Shown: piece by piece, positions 37,201 to 46,400 of the stretch
Layout of the letters: every line of letters starts with the position of its first letter
Position numbering within the stretch: position 1 is the stretch's first letter
From: Suilimivivens aceti
GTDB taxonomy: Bacteria > Bacillota > Clostridia > Lachnospirales > Lachnospiraceae
DNA length: 64,000 bases
Assembly (NCBI RefSeq): GCF_025567405.1
Contig: NZ_JAOQKJ010000002.1
Coordinates: 304,739-368,738 of the forward strand
Direction of reading: 5' to 3'
The notes under the pieces: generated by a model
What the model was told of the DNA's origin: nothing
Database searches by the model: none
Seen by the model: only the letters and a program-made list of their open reading frames with translations
Translations under genes and position numbers: made by a program

Positions 37201-40200
37201 ATATTCACAGGCAGTATCATTAAATTCTGCAATCTTTTTAACTGCATTCTCTGAAATAATGGAAACCTCTGAAACGTACTTGTTTTTCAGTACAGAGTCC
37301 ATAGCTGCTTCATAGGCGTCCAGCATACCGTCTACAAAAGCATCACTGTACATGTCACTGCGGAATTCCGCTGTAAGCACATATTCATTATTGTACTCTC
37401 TTACCTGGATGAGCAGCGGCATTTTCGCCATATCAAGGGAAAGATCATGTCCCCTTGCAACGGTATCACCAATCGGGTAATCGTCACTTAATTCTGCCTG
37501 ATAAGCAAAGGTAAGATCAGAATTGAATCCATATTTTGCACAGATATCAGAAAACGGGAAAATATCATTTGCCATGGAGGACAGGAGCTGCCCGGAAAGC
37601 TCTGTCATGTAGGCCTGGATCGTCGTCTTCTGTTCAAACCTGCAATAAACCGGAAGCGTCTTAACCAGCATGCAGACTGTATTTTCCAGTCTGGAATCAT
37701 TTCTTCCGTTATAAATCGTGGAAAAGAGACTGTCGTCTGCATTGGAATATCTGGACATCAGAATACCAAATACACCAGTGAATAAAATATTCGGTGTCAC
37801 TCCAAACTTCTCGCAGCAGGAAAGGATCTGGTCTTCTGCAACGGCAAGCTTTCTCTCCAGATATCCCTTTTCAGGGTTCTTTCCGGTTACATCCGGAAGC
37901 GGAAGGGATTCGGTTTCCACCTCTCCGAACACACTGTCATAATACTTCTCTGCTTTCTTATATTTTCCTTCCTGCATCTGCTGCTCTTCATCAAGGGCAG
38001 CATCAAATCCGGTATATGTCTCCTTTTCCAGCTTTTCTCCTACATAAGCACGGTTGATATCCTCAAAAATGATATCATAGGAATTTCCGTCTGCAATAAT
38101 ATGATGGAAATCGGTAAAGAGATATTTCCTGTCTTCGGTAACATAAATCTGCGCACGGAATAAACGTCCCTTTTCCAGCTTAAACGGACGCACCAGTTCC
38201 TTCTTCAGCTCTTCAAACTGTTCATTCGTTGTCTCAATAACTTCCGGTACGAAGTTCTCCTCACCAGGACGCTGAACCATCTCTCCCTTATCGTTTAAGA
38301 ATACCTCGGTAAGCAGATAGGAATGTGCTTTTACCATCTGTTCTACGGCTCTGGACAGCTTCTGTACATCCACGGAGCTTTCCAGTTCAAACAGGAACGG
38401 GATGTTATATACGGTGCTTTCTGGGTTCTTGCTGCACTCTGCAAAAATACCCTTCTGGGAACCGGTAAGTGGATATACTTCCCGCTTTTCATAGGTTCTG
38501 ATCTTGGGTGCAAGCATGACATAGTTTTCCAGTTTTTCAACGGTATTGTTTTCATGGATATCGCTTGTTTTTACCGTAATGCCAAACTCATCGGAGATCA
38601 GAACGCAGAGCTTCATAGCACTGATGGAAGACAATCCTGCTTTATAAAAGCTTGTATCAATTCCAAAGAAATCATTTTCCACTACACTGGAAACGATCTC
38701 AAAAATCTTCTTCTGCATCGGTGTTTCCGGCTCTTTCAAGTTCTTTGGCTGTGAAACAGGCTTTGGCAGCGCACTTTTATCAATCTTGCCATTTGCTGTT
38801 ACCGGCATCTTTTCCATCTGCACGAAAACATCCGGTACCATATAATGCGCCAGTGATTCTGATGCATATGTAGAAAGCTCATCGGCATCAATCTTACGGT
38901 CTGCCATAAAATAACAGCAGAGATATTTATTATCGACTGGTACCGTAATACTGGTAATAATTCCCTCAAAGCTGTTAATGACCTCTTCAATCTCACCAAG
39001 CTCAATCCGTAATCCTCGAAGCTTGATCTGGTTATCAATCCTTCCAAAGAATTCAATTTCACCTTCCGGAGTAATTCTTGCAAGATCTCCGGTTTTATAT
39101 GCTCTTTCACCATTCAGCGTAATGAAAACGGCTGCTGTTTTATCAGGCAGATTGACATACCCCCTGCCTACTCCAAGACCGGCAACTACCAACTCGCCGG
39201 TTTCTCCGTCCGGAAGGATCTTATTATCCTTATCAACCACATATACCTGAACATTACCGTTTGGCTCACCAATCGTAATATTTTTGCTGTCAGTGATCAC
39301 CTTCATCGTACAGCTGATCGTTGTTTCTGTAGGACCATAGCCATTCATAATATATGCATCCGGATTTACTGCACGTATTTTATCATAAAGAGCCGGTGGA
39401 AAGGCTTCTGCTCCCACGTCGAATACCCTGATCTGGGAAGCAGCTTCCTTAAGCTGTGGCAGATCGATCATGTTGGACAGATAGGTCGGTGTCGTTGTCA
39501 TGATATCAACCTTATTTTCTACGATCAGATCACCAAGCATGACCGGATTCAGGATCTCTTCATCACTTGCGATCACTGCAGTCAGTCCGTTTGTCAGCGG
39601 AATAAACTCTTCCAGTACAGAAACATCAAATGTCATCGCTGCCATAGAAAGTGATACACTTCCCCTGCTCACATACCCGTAGGTTTCTGCATTTTTCGGA
39701 TTAGGGTTTACGAAATTAGCAAGATTCAGATGCTCGATCATAACCCCCTTAGGCTTTCCGGTAGACCCGGATGTATAAATACAATAACAAAGATCATGTT
39801 CGCCAATCTCTGTATCCGGATTTGCTGTATTCGGATTTGCCAGCAGTTCTTCAAGCAGAACCACGATGCAGGGAAGCTTTTCAAACAGCTCCTTACGTTC
39901 CTCTGCGATTTCCTTTGTTGTGATCACAAAGGGCACTCCGGCATCCTCAAAGATAAACTGGATCCTGTCATCCGGATAATCCGGGGAGGCTACTGCAAAC
40001 GCACCTCCGGACTTCAGAATTCCCTGTCGTACTGCATAAAAATCGCAGCAGCGCTCCAGTACTACCCCAACGATCGTCTCTCGTTGAACCCCTTTTTCAA
40101 TGAGAGAATGGGCGATTTTATTTGCTCTTTCATTCAGCTGGGCATAGGTAAAGCGTTCTTTACTGGATGCGACCGCACATTTGTCCGGGTGCAGACGTAC

Positions 40201-40272
40201 CTGTTCCTCGAACAGCTTCGTTACAGGCTGAAACACAAATTCAAAACCGGATTTCTCGTTAATAGAAGACAT
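31288..40272 (-). CDS. Trimodular non-ribosomal peptide synthetase with terminal reductase
   Basis: A 2994-aa NRPS with domain order A-T-C-A-T-C-A-T-R. Approximate residues: A1 15-500; T1 serine in GLSSISA at 547; C1 with HHIIADG at 725; A2 with YTSGSTGVPKG at 1179; T2 GLTSISA at 1555; C2 HHIIADG at 1726; A3 YTSGSTGKPKG at 2175; T3 GGSSLTA at 2551; R domain from TGATGFLG at 2638 with YIRTK at 2794. All three A domains keep the FDxS aspartate that holds the amino group, and all key motifs look intact. With no starter condensation domain and a reductive end, the expected product is a free N-terminal tripeptide aldehyde (or alcohol, or a cyclic imine derived from it). Gut clostridial NRPSs ending in R domains are known to make peptide aldehydes and pyrazinones that inhibit host proteases. 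The amino acids cannot be assigned safely. Confidence 0.96.
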   Translation of the reverse strand: MSSINEKSGFEFVFQPVTKLFEEQVRLHPDKCAVASSKERFTYAQLNERANKIAHSLIEKGVQRETIVGVVLERCCDFYAVRQGILKSGGAFAVASPDYPDDRIQFIFEDAGVPFVITTKEIAEERKELFEKLPCIVVLLEELLANPNTANPDTEIGEHDLCYCIYTSGSTGKPKGVMIEHLNLANFVNPNPKNAETYGYVSRGSVSLSMAAMTFDVSVLEEFIPLTNGLTAVIASDEEILNPVMLGDLIVENKVDIMTTTPTYLSNMIDLPQLKEAASQIRVFDVGAEAFPPALYDKIRAVNPDAYIMNGYGPTETTISCTMKVITDSKNITIGEPNGNVQVYVVDKDNKILPDGETGELVVAGLGVGRGYVNLPDKTAAVFITLNGERAYKTGDLARITPEGEIEFFGRIDNQIKLRGLRIELGEIEEVINSFEGIITSITVPVDNKYLCCYFMADRKIDADELSTYASESLAHYMVPDVFVQMEKMPVTANGKIDKSALPKPVSQPKNLKEPETPMQKKIFEIVSSVVENDFFGIDTSFYKAGLSSISAMKLCVLISDEFGITVKTSDIHENNTVEKLENYVMLAPKIRTYEKREVYPLTGSQKGIFAECSKNPESTVYNIPFLFELESSVDVQKLSRAVEQMVKAHSYLLTEVFLNDKGEMVQRPGEENFVPEVIETTNEQFEELKKELVRPFKLEKGRLFRAQIYVTEDRKYLFTDFHHIIADGNSYDIIFEDINRAYVGEKLEKETYTGFDAALDEEQQMQEGKYKKAEKYYDSVFGEVETESLPLPDVTGKNPEKGYLERKLAVAEDQILSCCEKFGVTPNILFTGVFGILMSRYSNADDSLFSTIYNGRNDSRLENTVCMLVKTLPVYCRFEQKTTIQAYMTELSGQLLSSMANDIFPFSDICAKYGFNSDLTFAYQAELSDDYPIGDTVARGHDLSLDMAKMPLLIQVREYNNEYVLTAEFRSDMYSDAFVDGMLDAYEAAMDSVLKNKYVSEVSIISENAVKKIAEFNDTACEYDRAKTISDRFAEMVQTIPEHTAVVFKDKKFTYKELDEISDRLGKYIASLGIGAEDVVSILIPRCEYMAIAPMGVIKAGAAYQPLDPSYPKDRLMYMLEDSAAKLLIADRELLHLVDGYQGPVLYTDEIMQLEDVDAELKKPQLHDLFILLYTSGSTGVPKGCMLEYGNITAFCHWYGKYYSIDPDCKIAAYASFGFDASMMDIYGALTNGAQLHIIPEEIRLDFIGLQKYFEENGITHSFMTTQVGRQFALEMDCKSLRYLSVGGEKLVPCEPPKGYRFVNVYGPTETTVLVTAFEVDKYYPNIPIGKALDNVKLYITDKAGHMLPYGACGELMISGFQVSRGYLNKPEKTAEVYTKNIYDDTEGYEVLYHSGDVARYLPDGNIQIIGRKDSQVKIRGFRIELSEVEEVIRRYPGIKDATVVAFDDPNGGKYIAAYVVSDSKVDINGLNDFIKETKPAYMVPAVTMQIDKIPLNQNQKVNKKALPVPERKIEEIIAPKNEIQQKLFDCIADVLGYQEFGITTDIYEAGLTSISAIKLNILISKAFDIVIKTSDIKDHPTIEMLEGFVQTAGKETKREIQENYPLTNTQEGIFIECTANMGSTIYNIPYLLKLDKKVDLEKLAEAIDSTIEAHPYLKTRLFMDENGDVLQKRDDSLSCKTQIINGMNRETLVRPYMLFNDQLFRFEIYRTCDGNYLFLDIHHIIADGTSLGIILNDINRAYSGEKLEAEKYTSYDLALDNRDALKSDTYKNAENYYKSVFENKGGSISFYPDKNGAVPTAATYHREVTEISVQQVKDFCKKHGITENVFFISVFGLTLGKYNFRRDAVFTTIYHGRNDSRLSETVGMLVKTLPVYSDFSGSLKDGLLAVQQQLIDSMNNDIYPFSQISHEFNIKADAMVIYQGDNFAFDTIGGEYAQEEPVSLNAAKAPVSISISIERNKFVFEIEYRGDMYYEETIKYLADNLELAAGGIMKEQEPEDIRLMFEEETEMEDDPEHTGKTFVDLFREAAAKYPDRPAVRDGSGEITYRELDRMSDYVAQKLTENGFGREKAAGILCGRTKEYAVAYVGVMKAGGAYVPLDPEYPQSRIEYMLKDSGAENLLVMNQYRDLVSFYEGNVISLDDVAEEAKDFTLSAELTAPKPENLAYMIYTSGSTGKPKGVMLEHRNLMNLIEYVRLTRKTTPDDIVAEFASFCFDASVIDLFAPLTAGALLYIFPEDIRKDAVAVTKCIQDQKLTSVTFPTQMGELVAELLEDAPHLKFVTLGGEKFKHYRNRTYQMINGYGPTEDTVSSTEFWVDKQYDNIPIGKSQRNVRSYIVSEDLKRLPVGASGELCHAGRQIARGYHNLPEKTASVFVENPYSVCEDDRRLYRTGDMVRMKGDGNIEYIGRIDSQVKIRGYRVELGEIEGAVLKHELVKNAAVTVVEKGGNKYITAYYTGENIPDEELKTFLEPLIPDYMMPSFFVHIDEMPVTPGGKIDKKALPMPEVTVDSTSYVEPVTAVQKVLCEIFEKALGIEKVGIEDNFFELGGSSLTASKVAVMCLSKNISIVYADVFKYPTVRELAAIVDDQVSDQSAQSNNEFAGYNYNKIQSVISGNVEENVDRITREKLGDIMITGATGFLGIHILKAYLDNYDGKVYCLVRKGAYESMEKRMMHMLMYYFDNPCEELFKDRIVCVDGDITSKEQVESFAAYKFQTLINCAACVKHFAAGDVLEKINVHGVENLIDFCKNNGRRLIQISTVSVAGEGSEGIPPKDRVFCENDLYIGQSITNEYIRTKFLAERAVLEAVSGGLDAKIIRVGNLMSRNSDGEFQINFITNGFLRSLRGYKAVGKFPMGSMHEIAELSPIDSTALAVLKLVQTDRRFTVFHACNSHHIYMADLIYAMRKYGFKLDIVKDEEFEEAVKEFAKNGNDSDAVSGLIAYTSHNENEIYTMEYSNRFTAQALYRLEYKWPVTDDRYLENAIGALDRLAFFD

Positions 40273-40284
40273 TTCTTCCCCTCC

Positions 40285-42033
40285 TTAAAATGATATTATA
40301 GTATTATTCATATCAATCGTGCGTATATAGTCCATAGATCTGGAAATCTTTTTCACAAGCTCTATTCCGTGGATATCAAATTCATCACTGTCATGGCTGT
40401 ATTCCAATGGATTAAAGTTAACTCCGTTATCCCTGATCCTCAGTCTGCACAGATCATCCTCCAGACAGAGATTGATATCGATCCAGTTGGAGGTTTTCCC
40501 ACCAAATTTGATGATATTTACGGTCATCTCCTCGGCACATACCGCTGCCAGATTGGCTTTATTTCCAGATACTCCATTTTCCTTGCAGAACTCCATGATC
40601 TTTACAGGAACAGCCTGTGCCTCCTCCATAGTGCTTTTAATGGAAAAATCCAGATTGGTTCCGGGATTTTGGTCAGGAACAATATAAAAGCTGGAGTTCT
40701 TGTGTTTGATCTTTCTGAAGATCCATGCTGCGATCACCGTAATGAGCTCTGTGGCAACAAATCCTATGGCAATTCCATCAATACCGATCCCGTCAATCTG
40801 CTTCCAGATCAGAATTCCGGCAAAGGTCGCAGGCAGAACCACAACCGCATTTTCAAGGAAGGTAACGAAGCTTGCTATGGCTGTTTCCTCTATCGTTTCA
40901 TAATAGCTCACAATAAATTTATTCCAGAGATACGGCATTACACAGATGGCAAAAATACGAAGTGCATCCACCATCTGTTTGCCAAGCTCTCCGCCGCCGC
41001 TTCCAAACAGGATCGTAATCTGTTCTGTAAATGCCATGATAACTGCGAATATCACTGCCAGGACGATGTAACTGTATTTCAGCATTTTATTACACAGAAC
41101 CCTGATCCCCACATAATCCTTTTCGCCAAATAGGATCCCGGCTACATTGGGGATCACACCAATGATTCCACCTGTCAGCATTTCAACGATCAGCAGTACG
41201 TTATCGCAGACGGTAAATACCGCCATGCCCTCTTCTCCGATCTGATTGATAATGATCGTATTAAGACCAAGTGCCTTGATAAAATTCGTTGCCATGAAAA
41301 CAAGCATAGGCACACCCGTAATAACGGCTTCCCTAAGAACCCCAAAGTCCTTTGCCTTCAGCCTGACAAAACGTATATTCCTTTTATCGGAACGGATATA
41401 AAGCAGGAAAACAAACATTGCCAGCAGAAAGCCAAGCACTGTAGATAACGACGCACCTGTAATCCCAAGTGGCGTGAATCGAAGGAAAATATAATCAAGA
41501 ATAAGGTTAATGACATTGGCAATGATAAGATAGGCAGATGCAAGCTCAGGATGATTCTCAACACCCAGATAATTGACCATCATAAGGCCAATTCCGATCA
41601 CCGGTGCACCGAGCATGCTGACACGGATATAATCTCCTGTATAGTCTGCCAAAGCACCGCCGCCAGGTACCAGGAGCCTTGCAATCGGTCCTGCCAGCGG
41701 AAACGCACAGACAGAAAAAACAAGTCCCACCAGAAGCGTCACCAGAAATGTAACAGAAAACAGCTTCGATGCACTTTCTTTATCACGCTTACCAAGCATA
41801 TTGCCCACTGCTATGGAACCACCAATACCAAGGCAGTATCCGGTAAGCTGCACAATGGTTTCAACCGGAAGGCTCATCGTAACTGCAGACATTGCTTCCA
41901 CACCGATCAGATTACTTACAAAGATCGTGTCCACTATGTTCCCGAGCTGAAGTGCCAGTGACATCATAATGCCCGGAACAATATACTTGTTTAGCTTCGC
42001 ATTTAACAGTCTGTTATTTCTCTCACTTGTCAT
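40285..42033 (-). CDS. MATE efflux transporter fused to RsbW-type ATPase/kinase domain
   Basis: A 582-aa fusion. Residues 1 to about 440 are a MATE transporter with twelve hydrophobic helices in two halves (start PGIMMSLALQLGNIVDTIFVSNLIG). Residues about 455-582 form a GHKL ATPase domain of the HATPase_c_2 kind found in anti-sigma kinases: N box VCAEEMTVNII at about 490, G1 box RDNGVNFNP at about 540, and G2 box HGIELVKKI at about 560. The transporter is the natural exporter of the NRPS product; the kinase domain should phosphorylate a STAS protein such as the one encoded three genes on. It is the first gene of the operon, 12 nt before the NRPS. Confidence 0.92.
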   Translation of the reverse strand: MTSERNNRLLNAKLNKYIVPGIMMSLALQLGNIVDTIFVSNLIGVEAMSAVTMSLPVETIVQLTGYCLGIGGSIAVGNMLGKRDKESASKLFSVTFLVTLLVGLVFSVCAFPLAGPIARLLVPGGGALADYTGDYIRVSMLGAPVIGIGLMMVNYLGVENHPELASAYLIIANVINLILDYIFLRFTPLGITGASLSTVLGFLLAMFVFLLYIRSDKRNIRFVRLKAKDFGVLREAVITGVPMLVFMATNFIKALGLNTIIINQIGEEGMAVFTVCDNVLLIVEMLTGGIIGVIPNVAGILFGEKDYVGIRVLCNKMLKYSYIVLAVIFAVIMAFTEQITILFGSGGGELGKQMVDALRIFAICVMPYLWNKFIVSYYETIEETAIASFVTFLENAVVVLPATFAGILIWKQIDGIGIDGIAIGFVATELITVIAAWIFRKIKHKNSSFYIVPDQNPGTNLDFSIKSTMEEAQAVPVKIMEFCKENGVSGNKANLAAVCAEEMTVNIIKFGGKTSNWIDINLCLEDDLCRLRIRDNGVNFNPLEYSHDSDEFDIHGIELVKKISRSMDYIRTIDMNNTIISF

Positions 42034-42091
42034 TTCGTTCCCCTTTTTGAAATACTGTCAGATGATATTTGATTTTCCCCTATTAATTTAC

Positions 42092-42120
42092 AATTTATCA
42101 TAAAAATGTGTCTATTACAA
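42092..42120 (-). promoter_or_regulatory. Promoter of the NRPS operon
   Basis: Minus strand TTGTAA, 17-nt spacer, TAAATT, about 60 nt before the MATE start, with a strong AAAGGGGA ribosome binding site following. Gaps further down the operon are all under 40 nt, so this may also drive cmk, ispH and rpsA. Confidence 0.6.
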
Positions 42121-42179
42121 GCAGAGATGTGACTATGATCCAATTTCAGAAATACAGTAAATTCCAGCACTCTTTACCT

Positions 42180-43499
42180 TCATTGCTTCCGGCTTGGCCT
42201 TTCAAGCTCCATATCTTCCAGCAGATCTTTTAATATATTCTCCTGATACCCTGCCCTTTTCTTCTTTCTTACCTCTTTTGCTGTCTTACGAAGAACAGGA
42301 TTCTCAACAGTTTCCAGCTTTTTTATGGATACATTTCCAATTTCTTCCTCCGAAAGGCTTTTCACGTAATCCTCCTCTGACATTCTCCACACATGAATCC
42401 GGTCTCCATACTTTTTCCAAAGTCTGTCGGCGATCCGGATCCCATCCGGATCAGTATCGCCGCTATAGTAGATTTCCGCTCCGCTATCCAGCAAAAAGGG
42501 TATCAGTTTCACGGCAGCACTCCGCAGCTGGCCGGAGGTACATAGTAACGTTACCTTCTTTTGTTCCAGATGCTTTAGCAGATAGCTGAACACCATCTCA
42601 TTTTCTACAATATAAACCTTGTCCCCTGTCGGCTGTACCGCTGTCAGCTCCTGCAGATTTTCCATGGTTACAGCACAGGGCTCCTGCCTCCTGCAAAAGG
42701 CATCGTATGCCGGGTGCCATTCGCCGCGAACCTGTAGTCGCAATCCATAAATATGCACGATAGAAGAGATATTATCCGGCACAATTCCGCCAGACAGCAG
42801 TAATTCTCTCCATTGATGGGCATTTTCCGGATAATCTGTCTGCGCAGCATAGCACATTCCATGGACTAATAATTGCCCCGCAGTAGTTCCCTGATCAAAG
42901 TAATGAGGATTGCCGGATATTTCTGCGGAAAATACCGCCAGCGGATATTCCTCCTCCGTCTCTCGAATATCTTCCAGCAAAAGAAGTGCCTTTCCCACGG
43001 TTTTCAGTAGTTTTTCTGTCTTTTCTCTGTCTCTTCCATATTCTCTGATTACTGTCTGATAGCCATACTTTTTTTGAAAAAACATTTCCCGAAGCCAGGA
43101 AACACCAGCTGAATCCGGATCTGCACACTCTGTCAGACAGTTCTTCACATTTTCAAAAAATTCTGTCTTTTCCCGCTCTGCCTCTCTCTGTTTTTCCTGC
43201 GTGGTTATCATTTTTCTGCCAAAATATACTTCCAGTACTTCTTCAAAATTTACAGGAGCAAATTTTGTGCATTGCAGTCCTTTTTCAAATTCTATAAAAG
43301 AAAAACGCACGGTATCTTCATAAAATGTCTTGCCCAGTATTCCGCCTATAGCTCTCCGCTCTTCTTCGAAGGTATTTTTCAGTGTAATGATTCCTGTTAC
43401 TCTTCCGTAAGAATTCCATTTCTTTTCAAATTCCGAAAAGCACCTTTGGTACGCCGGATTTTCTTTAAAATATGCCGCACATGCTTCATTATTGTTCAT
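42180..43499 (-). CDS. jetD: Wadjet subunit JetD (DUF2399-like nuclease)
   Basis: The last gene of a four-gene Wadjet system. JetD is the endonuclease that cuts plasmid DNA once the JetABC motor has recognised a closed circle. The C-terminal domain has a TOPRIM-like core, EIYYSGDTDPDGIRIADRL near residue 345, with the acidic residues expected to bind metal. The TIGR02679/DUF2399 family, as I know it, carries the same motif. I choose the ATG at 43499 because AGAGGA lies 7 nt before it; an ATG 15 nt upstream (43514) is the alternative. Either way the start lies within the end of jetC. About 440 aa. Confidence 0.82.
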   Translation of the reverse strand: MNNNEACAAYFKENPAYQRCFSEFEKKWNSYGRVTGIITLKNTFEEERRAIGGILGKTFYEDTVRFSFIEFEKGLQCTKFAPVNFEEVLEVYFGRKMITTQEKQREAEREKTEFFENVKNCLTECADPDSAGVSWLREMFFQKKYGYQTVIREYGRDREKTEKLLKTVGKALLLLEDIRETEEEYPLAVFSAEISGNPHYFDQGTTAGQLLVHGMCYAAQTDYPENAHQWRELLLSGGIVPDNISSIVHIYGLRLQVRGEWHPAYDAFCRRQEPCAVTMENLQELTAVQPTGDKVYIVENEMVFSYLLKHLEQKKVTLLCTSGQLRSAAVKLIPFLLDSGAEIYYSGDTDPDGIRIADRLWKKYGDRIHVWRMSEEDYVKSLSEEEIGNVSIKKLETVENPVLRKTAKEVRKKKRAGYQENILKDLLEDMELERPSRKQ

Positions 43500-46400
43500 C
43501 CAAAATCCTCTCATGTCCGTTCCATGTATACCGGATTACCGATACCACCTGAGAGTTCTCCGGTCGATGCAGCTCTGCGATCCTGAGACCCTTTACCGTT
43601 TCAAAGCATCCCCACAGTGCCTGGGAATTCATGATATAATCGAAATCCAGCTTATGAACCAGTTCAAACATACTTTTGATATTCTTGTCATCAACACCGG
43701 CAAATGCCTCATCCAGTGCAATAATCCTGGGATGGTCTTTATTCTCTGCCTTTTTGTACTGCGCATTTACCGCTCCGAACAGCGGTACATACATAGCCAT
43801 TGCTTTTTCGCCTCCGCTGAACCTGTTAAACGCAGCATTGGTCAGTGGCTTTTTTGTCTCTTCTCCACGCCGGAAAAACATCTGGAATTCAAACCATTTC
43901 CGGTAGTCCAAAGCATCTCTTACCAGCTCCATGTAATTGATAATCGTTCCCGTCTCTTCCAGCTTTGTCTTTTCTGCACGTATCTTGCTGCGGAAATGAC
44001 CTGCTACTTTCTCAATATCATCCAGGGTAAGCAGTTCCCGGTCGCGTAGAAGGATCTGCTCCAGATCCGCTGTATCCAGTTCTTTGTCATTGTCGGCTTT
44101 GCAGGGTCTCCATTCCAGTGAAAAACGAAGTCCCATAGAGGTATCGATTTCCTGCATGAGCTTAGACATATCCTTCGCCCACTTTCTGCTCTCTGCTATG
44201 CGGTCCGTAAGCTGCTGGCTGATCGTCTGGGATAGGATATCTTCGAAAAGCTCCCTGTCCTTTTTCTGTATCAGCAGTTCTGTCTCTTCGATTGCAGCCT
44301 TCAGAATATTGTAAAACTCTTCCAGATATACCTTTTTTCCATTCCAGGTAGAGAGAATCCGTACCCGCTTACGTACAGCATCTATGTTCCCCGTATCACC
44401 AAAGCACTCTTCCATGGCTGTTCCATAGCTTGCAAGACTTCCGTTATGCTTCAGATATACAGTATGTAATGCCTGAAGCAGTTCCCCGGGTTCCCTGTTT
44501 CTATCACTTTCCCGCAATATTTTCACCGCTTCTCTGGCACATTCATAGACTGTCCGTCCTTCCCGGTTCAGGATCAGTTTCAGATCAAGTTCTTCTTCAA
44601 AATAATTTCTGAGTGTGGTTTCTTCTATAATGAACCGTTGCAGCTTTTCTTTTTGTTGCGGGAGGTCTTTTTGTAATGTCTCTAATCTCTCTTTCAAGGT
44701 TGCCCCCAGAAGCTTCAGATTCTCCAGTTCCCCGTTGATCTGATCCAGTTCCTCCTTCAAACGTTTCAGCCGATTTGCCTTTTCCTGCAGCTCCGGACTC
44801 ATCAAATACTCTTCCAGCTGGCGGATCTGGATCTCACAGGCTTTTGCACGGGTACTGTAAGTCCTTTTTTCCGTATAGGCTTCCTCCAGATCCTCCTGAT
44901 ATTGCTCTATCCGTTCTTTTCTGTCCCGGCAGTTGATCTGTTCCGTCTGTATATGCAGCAATTCCTGCCTTGTGCTCTGCCATATCCTTCCATATTCTTC
45001 TACGGCATTGCAGGCTTCCTCATACGCCTCTGCCGTTCTGCCATAGGGCAGCATTTTACAAAGCTTCAATACCTCCTGATATTGCCGGTTCTTCTGTTCG
45101 GAAAGTCTATGCTCCTGATCCTTCTGTTTCAGATATTCATTCTCCAGCACCTCCAGAATACGTTCCAGTTCTCTTTTCTCTGACAATGCGGTCTGAATCT
45201 CCGAAAAATCAGGAATCTCCCGGTATTCCACCTGTAATCTTTCCATGCGTTCCTGTAATTGCGCGATTTCGGAATTCAAGCCTTCTATGATCCTGCCGGT
45301 ACTTTCTACCTGTTCCTGCAATTCCCGGATTTTCTGTTCTTTTCTACGTTTTCTCGCCAGGTATCCCACATATTCAGCAGCCTGCTTATCTGCTTTACCA
45401 GCTAAGATTCCCTGCCGGAAGCTGCCGTCCGCGCCGAAACAGATTCCCTGTGTCTTTCCTTCCTCTTCATAAATATTGCTGAGGATTTCCTGCACCTGGG
45501 TTCTTAATTCCTGTGGCAGATCATCACTTACTGTCAATTTGGAGAATTGGCTGCTGCCCGATCCGTCTGTCTGCAAAACAGCATCCAGAAATTCCGGATG
45601 CTCTGCTTTTATTTTGGCGAAATCCTCTCTCGTAACAACCAAAGCATCGAGTATTCCGGACATCTGTAATTGTGCCTCCAGTCTCGCACAGACTGTTTCC
45701 TCCAGATCCTTTGCAAATTCTACCGTTCTGTAAAACGGAACGGCTGTGATCCCCGCCTGTGCCAGGGATGCTCTGGATTTTTCGACTGCCTCATCCCGTT
45801 CCGGCTCCAGTTCCTGCTGCTCCTGAATCTTCTTAAGCTTTCCGCAGATCTCTTTCAGGTCTCCTTCCTTGATCTCCCGCTGATACTGCTTCTCATTTTT
45901 TTCGTCCACAAGCAGCTGCCGCTGCCTTTCATAATCTGCCTGGAAATCCCGCTGTATTTCCATACCATCCGCTACGGTCTCGTATTGTCTTGCTTTTTGC
46001 TCTGCCCGCAGCAGAATTTCTCGTTCCGGATGCCATTCTGTGGATAACTCCGCTCTGTGAAAGACCTCTGTGATCCATGCATCAATTCTGTCAGACACCT
46101 GTTCTTCTGCCATTTCCAGATGCTGTTCTTCCTCTGCTTTTTTCTTCTTTGTCTCTTCCAGACGACTGGCAGCTTCCTCGTACTGTCCTAAAATCAGTTC
46201 ATACTGTCTGAGCGCTGTTCTTCCTGCTGTCAGTTGATTTTTCCATATCTGCAGCCACTCTGCAATCTCATCTTTTTCTTTATATTCTTCCAGACTGATT
46301 TTCTCTTTTGCCTTCTCATGATGTTCCCATTGCAGGATCTCCTGCTGTTCTTCCAGTTCTTCCCGTTTTTCCTTCAAGGTATCCCGGCGGAGTTCCAGCT

